A stretch of DNA of 64,000 nucleotides from assembly GCA_965153455.1 (NCBI GenBank), contig OZ234497.1:1612001-1676000 (forward strand). The letters are read 5' to 3'. Position numbers and translations under genes: made by a program. Positions within the stretch are counted from its first letter, which is position 1. The number at the start of each line of letters is the position of its first letter. Source of the DNA: Sphagnum compactum (taxonomy: Eukaryota; Bryophyta; Sphagnopsida; Sphagnales). The notes under the pieces are model-generated. The model saw only the letters and a list, made by a program, of their open reading frames with translations. It made no database searches and was not told the DNA's origin. Positions 10,759 to 25,062 of this stretch are shown here, in pieces.

Positions 10759-13560
10759 AACTATTTCATCTACGCAGATGCAGATTTTGGTTTAGGCTCT
10801 AGGCTAACTTGCACCCAGGACCCCAGAATCAAGCCACTCTTTCTTGTGATGCAGGCTGTGTTGCAGCCTCAGGTGACACACCAGCACTGACTGGTATGGG
10901 TTGGCTATTGACTTGTCTCTTGGGAAGCCTGTTATTCACAATACTTTGTGATGCTTTTGTTCTGTTGCATATTGCAGGTACTTGCAGGAACGGAGGCCTG
11001 TTGATGTCCAAGTGTAATGCAATTTATGTCTTGGCCAATCTTGAGACTGTGGCGTCTTATCATTTGAGTTTATCCTTTGAAGGAATGGATCTGACACAGT
11101 TAATTCAGAGTCTGACAAACAATTTTAGGTCACAGAGTGATGACTCACCTAAAATTCCTAGGCTATATCTGAAATTTGTTTGTCACTGGTCATCTCATGA
11201 ATGTACTTGAAGACCACTGGAACTGTCAAAAACATTGCTAGAAACAGTGCAGCACTGGGCAGCCAGGTTATATGTAATTGGAGTGTTCCGACTTCACTTT
11301 TTTCCTGCATTAGAAAGATTTTGCTATTTTCAAAGAAAGCCAGAGGCTGCAATTGTCCATGGCTCCTCCTCCCCTTACACCTGCAGTGAAGCCACCACAC
11401 CACATGTCAGATATGGAGAATCAAAATATTCATCCTTCGACCTAATAAGAGGATGCTATGTTGTGGATGTCCTATTTCCTATCCTCTTGCAAGGTGCCCC
11501 AAATCTGTGCATTTGAAGCTTCATACTCTGTACATGCTCTGATGTATTCCAATTGATACATTAAATTTTTTCATTGACACTGTTGGAACATGTTTGAGTA
11601 AAATGTATCAACACAGATCTATGGTGACTACATCTGTTTTGGAACTTTGAGTAATCTGATGTATGGGATGTTGAAAAACAGGATGATTGGGTTAGTAACC
11701 AACCACATATCCCACCCATGGACTTTAGCCGTGTTGACAGGGTCCAGAGTTAGTGCTTTCATGCAAAAATGTACATGTCATTTGGCCTTTGCCACGCAGC
11801 AGTCAAGGGCTTGTAGACAAGCTTCATTTCATGGCAAAATTAGCCCTTGTTTGAAACCTTGATGGTTGGATATTGAGTTCATGTTATTGTGTTAATATAG
11901 TTCTATTTTATAACAACATTAACTTCGGACATCTTTTTCTACTCAATATGAAAGCATAAATGTGCTTTCAAATTGCCCATTGTGGATCGATGAGATCATT
12001 AGGGAATGTCTATTCGATTTGCAAAGTGAATGGTTTTTTTTCCCCCCTTTTTTTTGGTGAGTAAAAAGAGATTGAATAGGCCTACAAAGCCATGAGGTTC
12101 AAATTTAGTAGTTGCCACAATGCAAAAAGAGTAGACATGCTATGAAAGTTCATAGGGTTTAAAACAATGTCCACCATCAAATGGTTATATTGATTGCAAT
12201 TTGTGATATAATTCAACAATTGCTTGTCACTATCTCTCTCAGGATCCATGATGGTGACAAGATTGAAAGCTTATAAGTAGTTCTCCCAAGACTCCAAAAG
12301 TTCTGAAAATGGGACATTTGTTCTTCATTTAAATCTATTATGGACCAGGGATCCTTGAATCTTTAGGATGGTCCATAATACAAATGCCATGCAATTTCAA
12401 TTTTATTTTTGTTGTGAACCGAGGTTATCATAACATTATAGGTCTTTGGAATAAGCCTTTGGAATAGAAAATTTGAAATCAGATGTTAAACATCACTAAT
12501 CCTAATCATTAATATTTCCTTTTTGAGGCATTTCATATATCAATATGCGATTGGAACAAGGCCCAGGGGTGATCTCAGACAAGAATGGCCTTGGGAGCCA
12601 ACTCAGGAGGGATAATGTGACGTTATAAAGATGTTCTATTATGTTTCTTACATAATAGAACATCTTTAGAATATCTGCTCCTTTCTCCCATCTCCTTCTC
12701 CTCAGCTCAATGCAGAAGCTTATGAACTGCTTTGCCAGGCCTTACACATCCACAGCAAACTCAAACCCAAGAAACAAAACTTGGCATCCCATTAACATCA
12801 TATCTCTCCCAGTGTTGAATCCAATTTCCTGTGTACTTCAAATCTTAGTGTCTCTGCAATTACAACTGACTCATGTCAGTGCTGCTTCACAGTGACCAAG
12901 GTCTTCCACCCCTTTCCTCCCAAGTAAAACAATAAGTTCATAGCAAGAGAAATGCTTTCAGGAGAAAACGCAGAAATATATATATGTGAGCACCTCATTG
13001 TTTGTGTTTCATCAGACTATAGGGTGCCATATATGGCATGGTGCTCATTTCACAACTTGCAATATCAAGAGAAACAAGACAAGCAGAGTCTAAGATGATG
13101 ACATTCTGTTTCTAAACCTTAAAAGGATGACCTTAACACAAGGCCAGAAGATCACAGAACTGTTGTACAAAGGAAAGTCAGGTGCACCTATGAGAACTAT
13201 TTGGGTCTGTTCAGTTCAATCCAAAATCAAAGCAGAGGAGTTGGTTGCATTGGACCATCTATCAAATCAAGAAACAGAAGCAAGATTTTACAAAAAACAA
13301 ATGTTCCTGAAAACTTTTGGAGAAGAAATTGTATCCCAACCTTTTTTCTCTCCTGAAACCAAAGCAGACAAATGCTTGTACTGAAGTGAACTCCCACTGA
13401 GCATCTCAAGAGGTGACTGGCTGCTAACCTTACATGTGACTGAAGAACCTACAGTTCCCTGAAGTCTTTGCATGATAATGCATGGAAGAGGTGTGTGTCT
13501 AATGGAGAGACATGACAGCTAAAAAGTTAGTTTCACGGCTGTGAGTTTGCAGCAACTTCA
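10759..13560. other. Downstream/intergenic region between convergent genes
   Basis: This holds the 3' untranslated region of the LRR-SAPS gene and the region downstream of the HMGB gene, which are convergent. Open frames such as 10809-11210 and 13127-13384 show no domain. The one striking structure is the long perfect hairpin at 12626-12668, listed separately. Confidence 0.5.
12626..12668. repeat. Perfect 18-bp inverted repeat (hairpin)
   Basis: Arm TAAAGATGTTCTATTATG (12626-12643), a 7-nt loop TTTCTTA (12644-12650), and arm CATAATAGAACATCTTTA (12651-12668). The arms are exactly complementary. The structure lies between two convergent genes. It could be a recent foldback, a short hairpin RNA or a transcription-end structure; nothing decides between these. 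Confidence 0.85.
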
Positions 13561-13564
13561 AATT

Positions 13565-14897
13565 CTAGTCTTCTAAATCTTCATCCTCCTGCACAACAAT
13601 AATAACCCATTGTAAATAACAAAGCAAGCACTCTTTTAACACTAATGGTCAGCAACAATCAACACATCATAAAACAGGAAAAGTATGACAGGAAAGAAGA
13701 AGCACATACATCTTCATCATCCTCATCATCATTGATCTCTGACTTGGACTTATCAGATTCTTCAGCACCATCTTCGTCATCATCCTCCTACAGACAGTGT
13801 AGTGACGACAATTGTCAGCAGAGATACAACTTACACCATCAACAAGTAAACCATATCTTTTCTCGGAGCACTCATACCTACCTGCTTCTGTTTGTATGCT
13901 GCAAGGGTCTTCACATATTCTGACTTCTTCTGTGAAGCCTTGTTGATGTAAGGCGCTTTCTCCTGTAAAAAACAAAATGTAAAGTTAGATACGGTGTAGC
14001 TGAAAGAAGTACAGGTGTGACTCAATAGACCAAACAGAAAACAAAAAAAAAGCCCACAAAAAATTGAGACTCACTGCATCAGACATGTCTTTCCACCTCT
14101 CTCCTCCAGCCCTGCCAACCTGTACAAAAGAATGGCAGTCAGTGCATGACGGCAAACCATGTTGCCCTCAGGCCAAGGACAACAAACAGTGATGAGGTTT
14201 TTATTAAAAAAGGCTGTCAAAAGGGTGAAAAACAAGAGATAGGGTAATATCAAGGTACTGAAATTTCTAGAAGCTGTAGGATCGTGTGCAGCAGCTTACC
14301 ATTGTTACACCCTTGACATCAGGGTGGTCCTCTTTGAAGGTCTTTCTGAATTCGTTGCTGATGTCACAAAACCAGGAAAAAGGTGGTTAGTTAAGCAGCA
14401 CCGTTCAAATCCTCGAGGCAGAGAGACTAGATACCACATCTGTATCAAACACTTCAGTTATGACAGTACTGTTTAGAGGATAGATTCAGCATGATATACT
14501 TACAGGAACAGGAAGAATGCTGTGGCTGGCCGCTTTGGGGCATTGGGGTCTTTGGCTGCTTTGGCTGCCTTCTTTGATAATTTAGGCTTCTTTGCTTTTG
14601 CTTCCTTCAAAGCACCTTTCCTCTTCTTGATGTCTCTGCAACAGCAAGTTTCAGTGAGTAGAGAGAAGAGCAGAAGCATTGCAATACTACAAAGTAAACC
14701 AATCAAAAGTCCCTTCATAACGCATATAAAGTATTCCAGGAACAGCTTCTGCTTTTACTCCATATTCCAGGACAGAAATGCCTGTGCTGAAAAGAAACAA
14801 AAAAAGCTACGTACTTTTCTTCCACCTTCCTTGTCTTGTCCTTCACTGTACTCTTTACAAGCATAGGAGCCCCTTTCTTGCCCTTTGTGTCCTTCAT
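13565..14897 (-). CDS. HMGB: HMGB-type high-mobility-group chromatin protein
   Basis: Seven coding exons on the - strand, in transcription order: 14897-14815, 14635-14504, 14357-14300, 14119-14075, 13962-13882, 13787-13710 and 13591-13565. All have GT-AG borders and phases that join to 504 nt (167 aa plus stop). The protein has a Lys-rich N-terminus (1-56), one HMG box (about 58-127) starting 'DPNAPKRPATAFFLFL' and including 'FRKTFKEDHP' and 'ERWKDMSDAEKAPY', then an acidic Asp/Glu tail (about 134-167). This basic-box-acidic order and length match plant HMGB1/2/3-type proteins, which bend DNA and bind chromatin non-specifically in the nucleus. The ATG at 14897 gives the expected basic start. 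A 5' leader exon probably lies at about 15500-15950, since intronic sequence precedes the ATG. The gene is divergent from the deaminase gene and may share a promoter near 15.95-16.05 kb. Confidence 0.93.
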
Positions 14898-15481
14898 CCT
14901 AACAAGACCTGTGGATCAACAAAGAAGAGTTAAATCAAGGCATCGATAAAGGAAGGACACTTTGATCACACTGGAGAAGCAGAAACCGCACATGTGCATA
15001 GCAGCGGCTCTATAATCAATCGAGGAGCCCAACAGCAAGAATGAAGCAATATAAGGAAAAGCAATACAAGGGAGTATGATGCAGCAAAGCGGCAGAACTT
15101 TTCCATCTTGAAAAATAGATAAGTTCTGAGGACAGGTAGAATTGCATGTCATTCCTTTGCAGGCAAACTGGCCTCCAGGAAAACAACCTCCATCCGACAG
15201 ACAACTGACAGACATATGTACCTCTTTAAGAAAACTTTCTAGCTATTTCCAACGAAGATGGAGAGACGAGGTGTGTACAGAAAGCCAGAAAAAAAACACT
15301 GGCTCTCAACATACACATAAGCTCCATCCAGCCACAAAACAGGCAACCTCATGTCTCCCTCGGAGTTTCAGCAAACTTCGTAGCTAAATAAATCTTTACA
15401 TTCCCGACATACTACAGAAGCCAGTAATAAGCCTTTTTCCAAGCAGACAAACGACTGAAACAGCAGGAGCAGGGCAATACG

Positions 15482-16050
15482 CTAACGAAACCACATAACT
15501 GGAGCGTCAGAAACAAAAAGAGAAGAAGACAAGGCACACACAGGGCCAAGTTCCGCAACGGTTGTTGAATCTTCCGCAGAGCCGTGCATGCAAGCCCTCA
15601 AGAAGGAGGAGACAGAGGGAGACGGGGTTATCTCGCCAACCCTAGGCAACAGAAGTAAGAAGGGGGAAAAAGAACACAAGGGATATCGAAAAAAGCGGCG
15701 AAAAGCAACCGGGAAAAAGCGGAAAATCACTACCTGGTGAACGCGAACCGCAGCACGACGATCTGGAGCCAGAGAACAACAAGGCAGTAGAGAGCGTGTA
15801 GAAACAGAAGGAGAAGAACACAGAAGCGACAACGACGGCGTTGAGGGCGTTGTTGTTCTAGAGCGCTTTGCTTGTGTGGTGCGCTCCGTGGTTGCAGCAG
15901 CAGTGTCCACAGCTACCGCTGGGACACGGGTGGACGGACGGACGGGTGGGAACCGGGTGAGTTTAGGGCACTTTCTGTCTACACACTGCAAATTGTCCAG
16001 ATCTTTCTGTGGGACACATTCTTTCAATTGTTGTCTATGAAATAGATTAA
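15482..16050. promoter_or_regulatory. Divergent promoter region and HMGB 5' leader
   Basis: GC-richer island between the - strand HMGB gene and the + strand deaminase gene. The - strand frame open at 15482-16027 is Ser/Arg-rich and low in complexity, which fits an untranslated leader better than a protein. The proximity of two divergent starts suggests a bidirectional promoter; this is inference from layout. Confidence 0.45.
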
Positions 16051-16126
16051 AGTGAGAGCCTTAGGGAAGGTCCTGAGTACTTACAGCAGCCATATACTCC
16101 TATATTTGCAAACAGGCTCTGAAGAT

Positions 16127-17633
<1,507 letters not shown>

Positions 17634-19147
17634 AACTTGTACTTTGGGTTGTCAAACTGAATAAAGTGATCATGTGCTGTCATATTAATGACACACATCA
17701 CATCCGAGTATTATACTACTGCCAAATCTAGCATTCATGTGAACAACAGTGGTTACTCTCTAAAATGATATCTTTTGTGTGATCCTCTTCTGATCATGTC
17801 ATTGTAGACAAAATTTGGCCATCTCCGAGTCTCCAAGGGTAGTGAAAGTGCTAACAATCTTATGAATGCAAAAATACTTGTTTGAGCCCCTCTTTATGTA
17901 AGCCTTGCTTAGTGACTTCCACCTAGGCTTTTCAAGGGTCCTATTTGCTAGTCTCAAAGATGATAATGCAAGCATTTTCTAACAATGCTAAATGAGAGAA
18001 AGCTTTGCATTTTGACTTGATGAATTAATGTCGATAAAAAATAGCTTCCAAGGAGGAAAGAAGCCATGCAATCGCTTCTCTTTTGTCAATAAGGAGGTTC
18101 ACAACTGCTTAATCCCTTTAGTAATCTTACTTTGTCTAGTTGTTGCCCTTCCTTCCCAGGGGGACCCTTCAAAAGATGACTCACAAATTCATGCACAAGC
18201 TTGGGGCGTGACAACTATATCTTGGTACAAATACGAATTGCTCGCTGATGAATATTTGTCTTGTCACTCTTATATGCAGATTATAAGGTTGCCTGTGAGT
18301 TTGGTTGTGTTTGCTTTATTTTCACTCAAGGTGAACCTGACAAGTTGTTCATCTAAAGCCCTTGTTGCATACTTTTGTGCTTTTGTAGTTTGGCTGATTA
18401 GAGACTTTGTGTTCTACCATGATTCCTATATGTACACGTGTTGCATGCAGATGCGCAATGTATATCAACTTTGTTACAAACAGACATTAGATTTCTTATT
18501 CTTCTAAGCTTGCAACCTCACCGTCGTGGTGGATTTGGAAATAATTGCAGTCATGGATTTCTTTTAGTCGGTGTTTGATTTGAATCTAAATACCGATCGA
18601 ACTTTTTCCATATGATGTCTTCCAAAAGCCTCTCAAGTGTAGCTTGATTGCTTTGTGGAAAAAAACATGGAGTGAATTCCCTTGATGAATGTGCACCCAC
18701 ACTTTCAATTGAGAAAACCGTATGCTTTTGTTTCATCCCGGGCAGCCCATTTTCCTCACGCAAACCCTATCTGCAAACACAAGAAGAAAGGACGCTGATG
18801 ATAGAGACGCGATGCTTTCGCGTCTGCGATTTGCGTGATCGATCCATCGATCGATTGCAGTTGCTGCGTGTTTCTGTATCCCGTTTGTGTGCGCCGCTTC
18901 GCGGCAGAGTAGTGTTGACGATAGGAAGTTGTGTGAGGAGGGAGTTTAGATTGAGGATTTTTCTTCTTTTCCGGGGTTAGGGCTTCGGATTTCGTCTGCA
19001 GCAAGCAAGACAAAAGCGCTTCCTGTTCTGTGTAACAGGTTTATGAATGAACCAAGAGCTTGCGCGCCGGCGGGCGCCAGGAGAGTGATTTTTTTTGGTT
19101 GTCGCGGAGAGTGGAATATAGCGTGAGGGGAAGAAGAAGAGAGTGAG
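17634..19147 (+). promoter_or_regulatory. Intergenic region and leader of the WW-domain gene
   Basis: The first kilobase has no recognisable gene; the open frame at 18028-18507 looks accidental. From about 18780 the sequence becomes GC-richer, with clustered GATCGATC-type palindromes near 18838-18857. It leads into the ATG at 19148, so this part is probably core promoter and 5' leader. Confidence 0.4.
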
Positions 19148-22100
19148 ATGGGGAAAAGGAGAGATCGAAGGCATGCGGCAGCGCTCGGTGGAGGTGGGGG
19201 GCGAAGGGTGAAGCTAGACCTTTGGAATGACGACGATATTGCTCAGACTACCGGGAAAGGTACCTTTCTTTGAGGGGATTGTGTCCGCAGTTATTTTAAC
19301 AAGAGATGCATTTTTAGTCGTTTGAAGCTTTTGCCATTGTGTTGCTTACCGATGTTATACCGATGTTCTGTCGGTCGTCTCTCGCTCTACCCCCTTTTGC
19401 GAAGTGAACCAGGCAGCCATGAGGTGGAAGGGCATGCAGTAGAAGTGATTACGAACTCCCATACTGACTTTCATAGTTTTTCTTCCAGAAGTTTTGCTGC
19501 CATATTGTGAATCTTTCCATTCAGATTTTAATGTCTGGTAGCATCTGTTGAAGACAGTGAAGATGTGATCGTTGGAATTGAATACATGTGTATGCGGATG
19601 TGACTTTCTCTTTGTGTTCTAGTCCATTCGGGAGGCTGTAGGGTTTGGAAAGGCAAGTGGCAGAACATCTACTTCATCCAGAGGTGGGAATAATCTGTTT
19701 GAGAACTAACGGATCTGTTTGTGGGGTTTATCTTTGATGCAGGGGTGGGGCATACGACATCAGCAAATGTGGACGGTGGAGATGATATAAAGGCTGTGGG
19801 TAGCGTGCAACACTCTTCGCCGCCAGCCCTACCAGGTGGGTTCACCGGGTTCGCCCTCATGGTGCTCCTGCAAGCAAAGAATATGTTTGGCAGGGCATTT
19901 TGCCCGAAGGAAACTTTCACAAACTTGGTTCAGCCAATGTGGCTTGGCTTGGCTTGGCTTGGCATGAGAGTGGTTATCGAGCCTCTAGTTTGGCTGTTTC
20001 TTGTGGCCGTCCAAGCACAGCAGGGATTGTTGAATCAGATGTTGTCAGGCCTCTTCTTCTTTGTCAGTTTTGGGCCAGCTGGGCTCTACGTGCCATGAAC
20101 CAGCGCGGGTGGAGAGTTGCAGACCGGCAGGACTCGGTTCGTATGATTCTAGCTTGTTTGGTTTGTGAACCCAACCCCTTCTCTTGTTATGGTGTCCGTG
20201 ATGTCTTGACTCCAATGATATGTCTCAGAGGTCTCAAGGCAAGGTGCCTGTTAAGGCCTTTGACCTTTTGACCAAACTACTATTCATCGGTATTATCAGT
20301 TCTTGCTCATTGGGGTGTTGCTTTGCAGTGCATGTGCAGGAAAATCCCTTGTCCTTACTTGGACAGTATAGTGATGATGATGGTGATGAAGACAGTACAC
20401 CACTGGCTGTCGATGGGACAAAGGTCTTAAGTCTCAACAATGCCAATGTCTCAGAGCATGTGGATGAACAGGTAGTTTCTTGCTTGTTACCCACAAAGTC
20501 ATCCTGGTTTGCTGTTTACAATTGGATGGCAACCTCAAATTATTCAGTTTGTTGTTGGGGGATTATGGGTAAACATGGTGCACAGTTGACATCACTCATC
20601 TATTAACCACTAGGTATTTTGAAATTGTCAGTACATGGTGAGTGCAAAAGTATAATGGTTTCATCTTTGACTTGAAAAATTGGTTGCTTGAATTCAGGAC
20701 TGGATGTTGCTATCTTGATGCAAATGTAAGAGTGTTGCTATGTTTATGTCATTGATGACTGTGACTTTGATTGTGAAGGTGGCAAGCTTTCTTGCAGATT
20801 TGGAAACAACAAATATGTTGGGGGATGAGAACACTACAGGTGAGAGTGTATTGGATGTGCCACGGGACAAATCAACAGCTTCTCTTACCCTGACAGAAGT
20901 CCTAAAAGAAGACGGTAAAATCTCCACTCAGAATGGGGACATATCTGAGAACACAGAATCTCTTCAAAGCGGGCCAGGAATGTTAGAATTGGGAAAGCAG
21001 GGGCCACAGTTGGCATCCAGGTTTATTGGAACAGTTGCAAATCATGGCTGTGATGTGGTGTGTGATTGGCAAGCCATCTTGCTTGATGAGACTGGAGAGT
21101 ACTACTATTGGAACAAGCTTACTGGTGAAACCACATGGGAGAAACCTGTTGCTCTTCAACAGCATGAGGCACTAATGAAAGCCAGAGAAGTTGAGACCTC
21201 CAAAGAGTTAGACAAGGAACAACTGCTAGAGAAGCAGCATGTTGGAAAAGTCTGCAGTTCTGTTTCATCTCTGAAGTCAGAAATTGGGTCCAAGGTAGAT
21301 TGTGAACATGATGGACCTGTGAATGCCCTTTTAGGTGTCTTGGAGCGGCCAGTGGCAAGTCCAATTTCAGACTCTCATATTGATATTCAGAATGATTCAC
21401 ATAAAGATCTAGAATCTGGGATTGCCGATGCTTTTGGCAATGGTGAAAGTGGTGCAGATCAGGTTCAAAATGACAACAATCTCACCACATCCCCCAAACC
21501 TAACAGTTGTGAAGCAGATGAGGATGTGATGAATGAATCTTATGACAGAGCAGAGGTTTCGGTGGCAGTGTTGCAGAGTCCGGCAGCCACTCTGGACCAG
21601 AATCTGGCAGGCAGTTCTGAAAAGCCAGGTATGTTTCGCAGATTGACCTGATAGGTGTATTCAATTCCCAGTAAGGCAGTTTTATTTATGGTTTTGTTTT
21701 GCTTATTTGATCTGCTTGTTAACGCCATGACTTGTCAAGTTATGGAAAGTTTCATAACAGTTGTGAAAAGTTTGATTATATTTGAAGCATCCATGTATAT
21801 GTACAGGGATACAGTCATGGTTACAATGATACTCTGCAATGGGCTCTGAAATATTTTTTTCCTGTGTTGTTATTGATAACTTGTGGTGAAATTGCAGGAC
21901 CCCTTAATGGTGTAGAGGAGCCAGTTCTAACAGATGTGACCCTCTCTGTAGAGTTGGGGGAGAGATTGGCACAGTGGACCAAGGTTCTGGCAGGGTAGGA
22001 TAATCATGCTCTATGCAATCTCAGTTGTAGTCTGTTCCATCTGCTACATCCAAATAATTGACACCTATTGTGCGCACTGTAATGTTTCTGTTTGTCTGGT

Positions 22101-25062
22101 CCACTTAAGAACATACAATATGAACTTTCCCAAGCACTAGAGATCTACAGTCTTGGGTTGTTCCCACTGTTTGACAAGTCATGTGACTACTCACCACCTA
22201 CCCTGATACCCTTTTTCTGTTTGCAGGGATGCCCTACAACTAGTACCTCTGCGGGTGCGCCTAGCTATTGAGGCAGAAGTAAGATTATCAGATTGCAAAG
22301 CAATGGCAGAGGAATGCAACAACTCCACGGATTTTTTCTGGGTCCATACAGGCTCCCAACTGAGAAGGATAGAGTCAGAATTGTCTAGAGAAGAAGCTGC
22401 TGCATCAGCAGATGCTAAGGCACAGAAGCCACAGGGAGTGGCTATGGACAGATCTATCAGTGACTCATTGCAGGAAGGTTCCAAAGGGACTCTTCCTGTG
22501 AAGAAAACTCATGGTTTTCGAGCTCTGCGCCCACCAGTAACAGCTGTCAGATCGCGGACTTCTGTGGACACAAAGGAGAATAGAATTTCAGAACAAGGTG
22601 AAGGTACTACTGACAACTTGAATGAACAACTGGGGCTGGAAGTATCTCCACCTGTAAACCCAACACCCAAGATTGAGCTTTCCAATGGTGAGGTACCTGA
22701 AAAGGTTCCAGGTGCTACTGAGCTGGACACAGATATGGATGTTGATATGGAAGTAGATATGGACATGGATGATGTCATTTCTTTCCAAGCCCCTACAGTG
22801 GCACCTGTATTACAGGTTCAACCAACATCATCTCTTTTACATCCTCAGAACACTTACAACCCTTACAGTTATCCTTTGCCTTCAGCTGTCTCCTACATTC
22901 CACCTGTAATCCCACCAATCCTGCCAGCACCTGTCACGCATCCTCCTGTGGCTGCCCTGCCTTCTTTTCCAGTTGCAACTCCCTTATATTCAACATCAGA
23001 TCTGTGGCAACCTCCTCCTCCTCCTGATGATGCATGGGACCCTCCCCCTCCACCAGAATCTGAAGCAGCACCCCCACCTTTACCAGAAGAGCCCCCTCCT
23101 TTACCACCATCACCAGAGGCCAGCCATTTTACATCGGCCTCTCCTCCCCCCTCTCCTCCCTCATCACCTCCTGTGTTTGGCTCTCAATACATGGTTGCTG
23201 CACCAAGTTTATATTCACAGTTTGGGGATGAATCAACCACTCAGACTGTCCAAGGTGACAAATCAGTTGCTGGAACTTATTATTCTGATAGTGCACGATT
23301 GCTGGTTAAATACAATGAGCTGGAGAATACAAATTATCTTACTGCACCTCCTGCCAGTGATGCTGCTCCTGCATTAGCTTTGGCAAGCACCACAATAGCT
23401 GACAATGCTGCAAAGAAGGCTGGGAAAGGTGTGTCCATGAATATGTTGGTCTTGTGCATGTGTTTTAAGGATGGTTACCCTCATTTGCCAATGCACCACC
23501 TTTCTTTTCTTGAATCTATGCAATTGTGAGGTGGTCAATTGCAACCTGGGTTGGATCTTACAGGAGGTTCTCATTTTTTTCCACTATTCATGTGAACATC
23601 TTTGATGGCAGGCAGAAACATAACCAATCCAAATTAGGTCTGGGGGGCTGGCTGTTCCATTAGCAGGTTTTATATTGGCTGGTTCAGTCTTGAGACTGTT
23701 GCTGCTCTCTTGTTTGGCATTTCTCATGGTTTCATGCATGTGCTTCTCATATTGCAATACAGCAGTACGAGGAAAGAAACGTTCTCATAGCACGACAGTT
23801 GCAGCATCACTGAAGGCAAATAAGAAGGTGTCATCCATGGTTAATAAGGTTCGTAGCTGTTGGAAGGTCATGTGTGTATGGTGCACATTGATTGTTCTGT
23901 TGCATGTGAACTTCTCATATTCCTGGCAGGGAAAAAATTGCAATTTGTTTCATGTGGGTTTGTTTCCAAAATTGCCATTGTGTTTCTTCGAAGACCAGAT
24001 TTGGACAGGTCCCATATGATGCATGAGAAGTGAATTTCCTATTTTGTCATGGTATATTGCAGTGGCTGGCAGCAAAAGAGGAGCTACATTCTAGTGAGGA
24101 GGATGAGGAGGACAAAGCATTGTTTGATCTGGAGGCTATTGAGAAAAAGCGACAGAAGGAAGTTGAGGTTAGGATTAGGTTTTTCCTGAGTGGTTTGTCT
24201 CTCATGGCAATTTTATCAGACAAATCAGAAGGCTTATATACTAATTGAATGCAGGAGTGGCGAAGTCAACAGTTGGCTAGTGGTGGAGCTCTTGAGAATG
24301 CGAACTTCCAACCACTGGGCACTTTGGACTGGTTTGTCTCTACTGGACATTACTTTCTGGTAGATAAATTGTAACCAGTGTTAGCCTCCTTACAAGACTG
24401 GAGGGACTTGGTGTGGATAGTGTCACTTCTTGGCTTCCTCTATCTGAATTGATTTGCTGAATGCTACCTCAGACCCTTTGTGGCACTAGTCAATGTGAAG
24501 TGATTGGCTAAATACAACTGTCATACCTGGGGGCTTGTCTCTATGCAGGAGAGAGCGAGTCAAACGTGCAAAGAAAGCCGAGAACAAAGCTGAATCTAAA
24601 GCAGACAGTAAAGCAGATAAAGATGCAGGTGCATCAACAAAACCAACAGCAGCTGTAGTTGCAGGTGTTGCCAATGGTGGAACGCAAAAGAGGCCTGACC
24701 TTAAGGAGCTTTCAAAGGATCTTCCTTCTGGCTGGCAGGTACTGTTGACAAGGGAAACTGGTCTCTGTCAATTTGATACAATGTGAATTGAGTTCATGGG
24801 GCAATGTCTTGCACCAAGCAGTGCAATGGACTCTGCAATCACATTGCCCTTTTTCATTTACATCCCTTGGATATGGACGTGTCGTCCTAGGCCCTGGCCT
24901 GTTTGGAAAGTGACTCATGGTTCATGAAAATGGTTTCAATAGACTTGTGGGATGTTCTTGCAGGCATATTGGGACAGTGAGTCAGCAGAAGTCTACTATG
25001 GAAATTTGACAACATCTGAAACCTCATGGGAGAGACCAACATCCACAAAAGCATCGGCATGA
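19148..25062 (+). CDS. Formin-binding protein 4-like, two-WW-domain proline-rich protein
   Basis: Eleven exons: 19148-19259, 19743-19835, 20329-20471, 20779-21628, 21898-21994, 22227-23428, 23763-23848, 24063-24167, 24255-24331, 24549-24738 and 24964-25062. All phases join to 3054 nt (1017 aa). The start reads 'MGKRRDRRHAAALG', a basic nuclear-type N-terminus. The first WW domain is at about 213-239 (Trp213, tri-Tyr 'EYYYW', Trp236). A polyproline region is at about 690-745 with several PPPPP runs. A conserved block 'EWRSQQLASGGALENANF' precedes a Lys/Ala-rich helix, and the second WW domain lies at the C-terminus (about 984-1010, 'YYGNL', 'SWERP'). This order matches FNBP4/FBP30-type proteins, whose WW domains bind proline-rich ligands and which are linked to splicing factors. 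The plant role is not established. The donor after exon 7 is GTTCGT, a weak site. Confidence 0.88.
19941..19965 (+). repeat. GGCTT pentanucleotide microsatellite
   Basis: About four to five head-to-tail copies of GGCTT in the second intron of the WW-domain gene. A likely polymorphic marker with no sign of function. Confidence 0.8.

Noticed and set aside
10809-11210. 133-codon + strand frame downstream of the LRR-SAPS gene
   Set aside because: It follows the in-frame stop at 10758 and shows no SAPS or other motif. Probably 3' untranslated sequence.
13127-13384. 85-codon + strand frame near the HMGB 3' end
   Set aside because: Antisense to the likely HMGB 3' region, no recognisable domain and no splice context.
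15482-16027. 181-codon - strand frame rich in Ser/Arg
   Set aside because: Lies upstream of the HMGB start codon in a GC-rich leader and has low complexity. Interpreted as 5' untranslated sequence.
18028-18507. 159-codon open frame with hydrophobic stretches
   Set aside because: No domain, no coding-like composition and no splice links. It lies in intergenic DNA between two well-supported genes and is probably chance.
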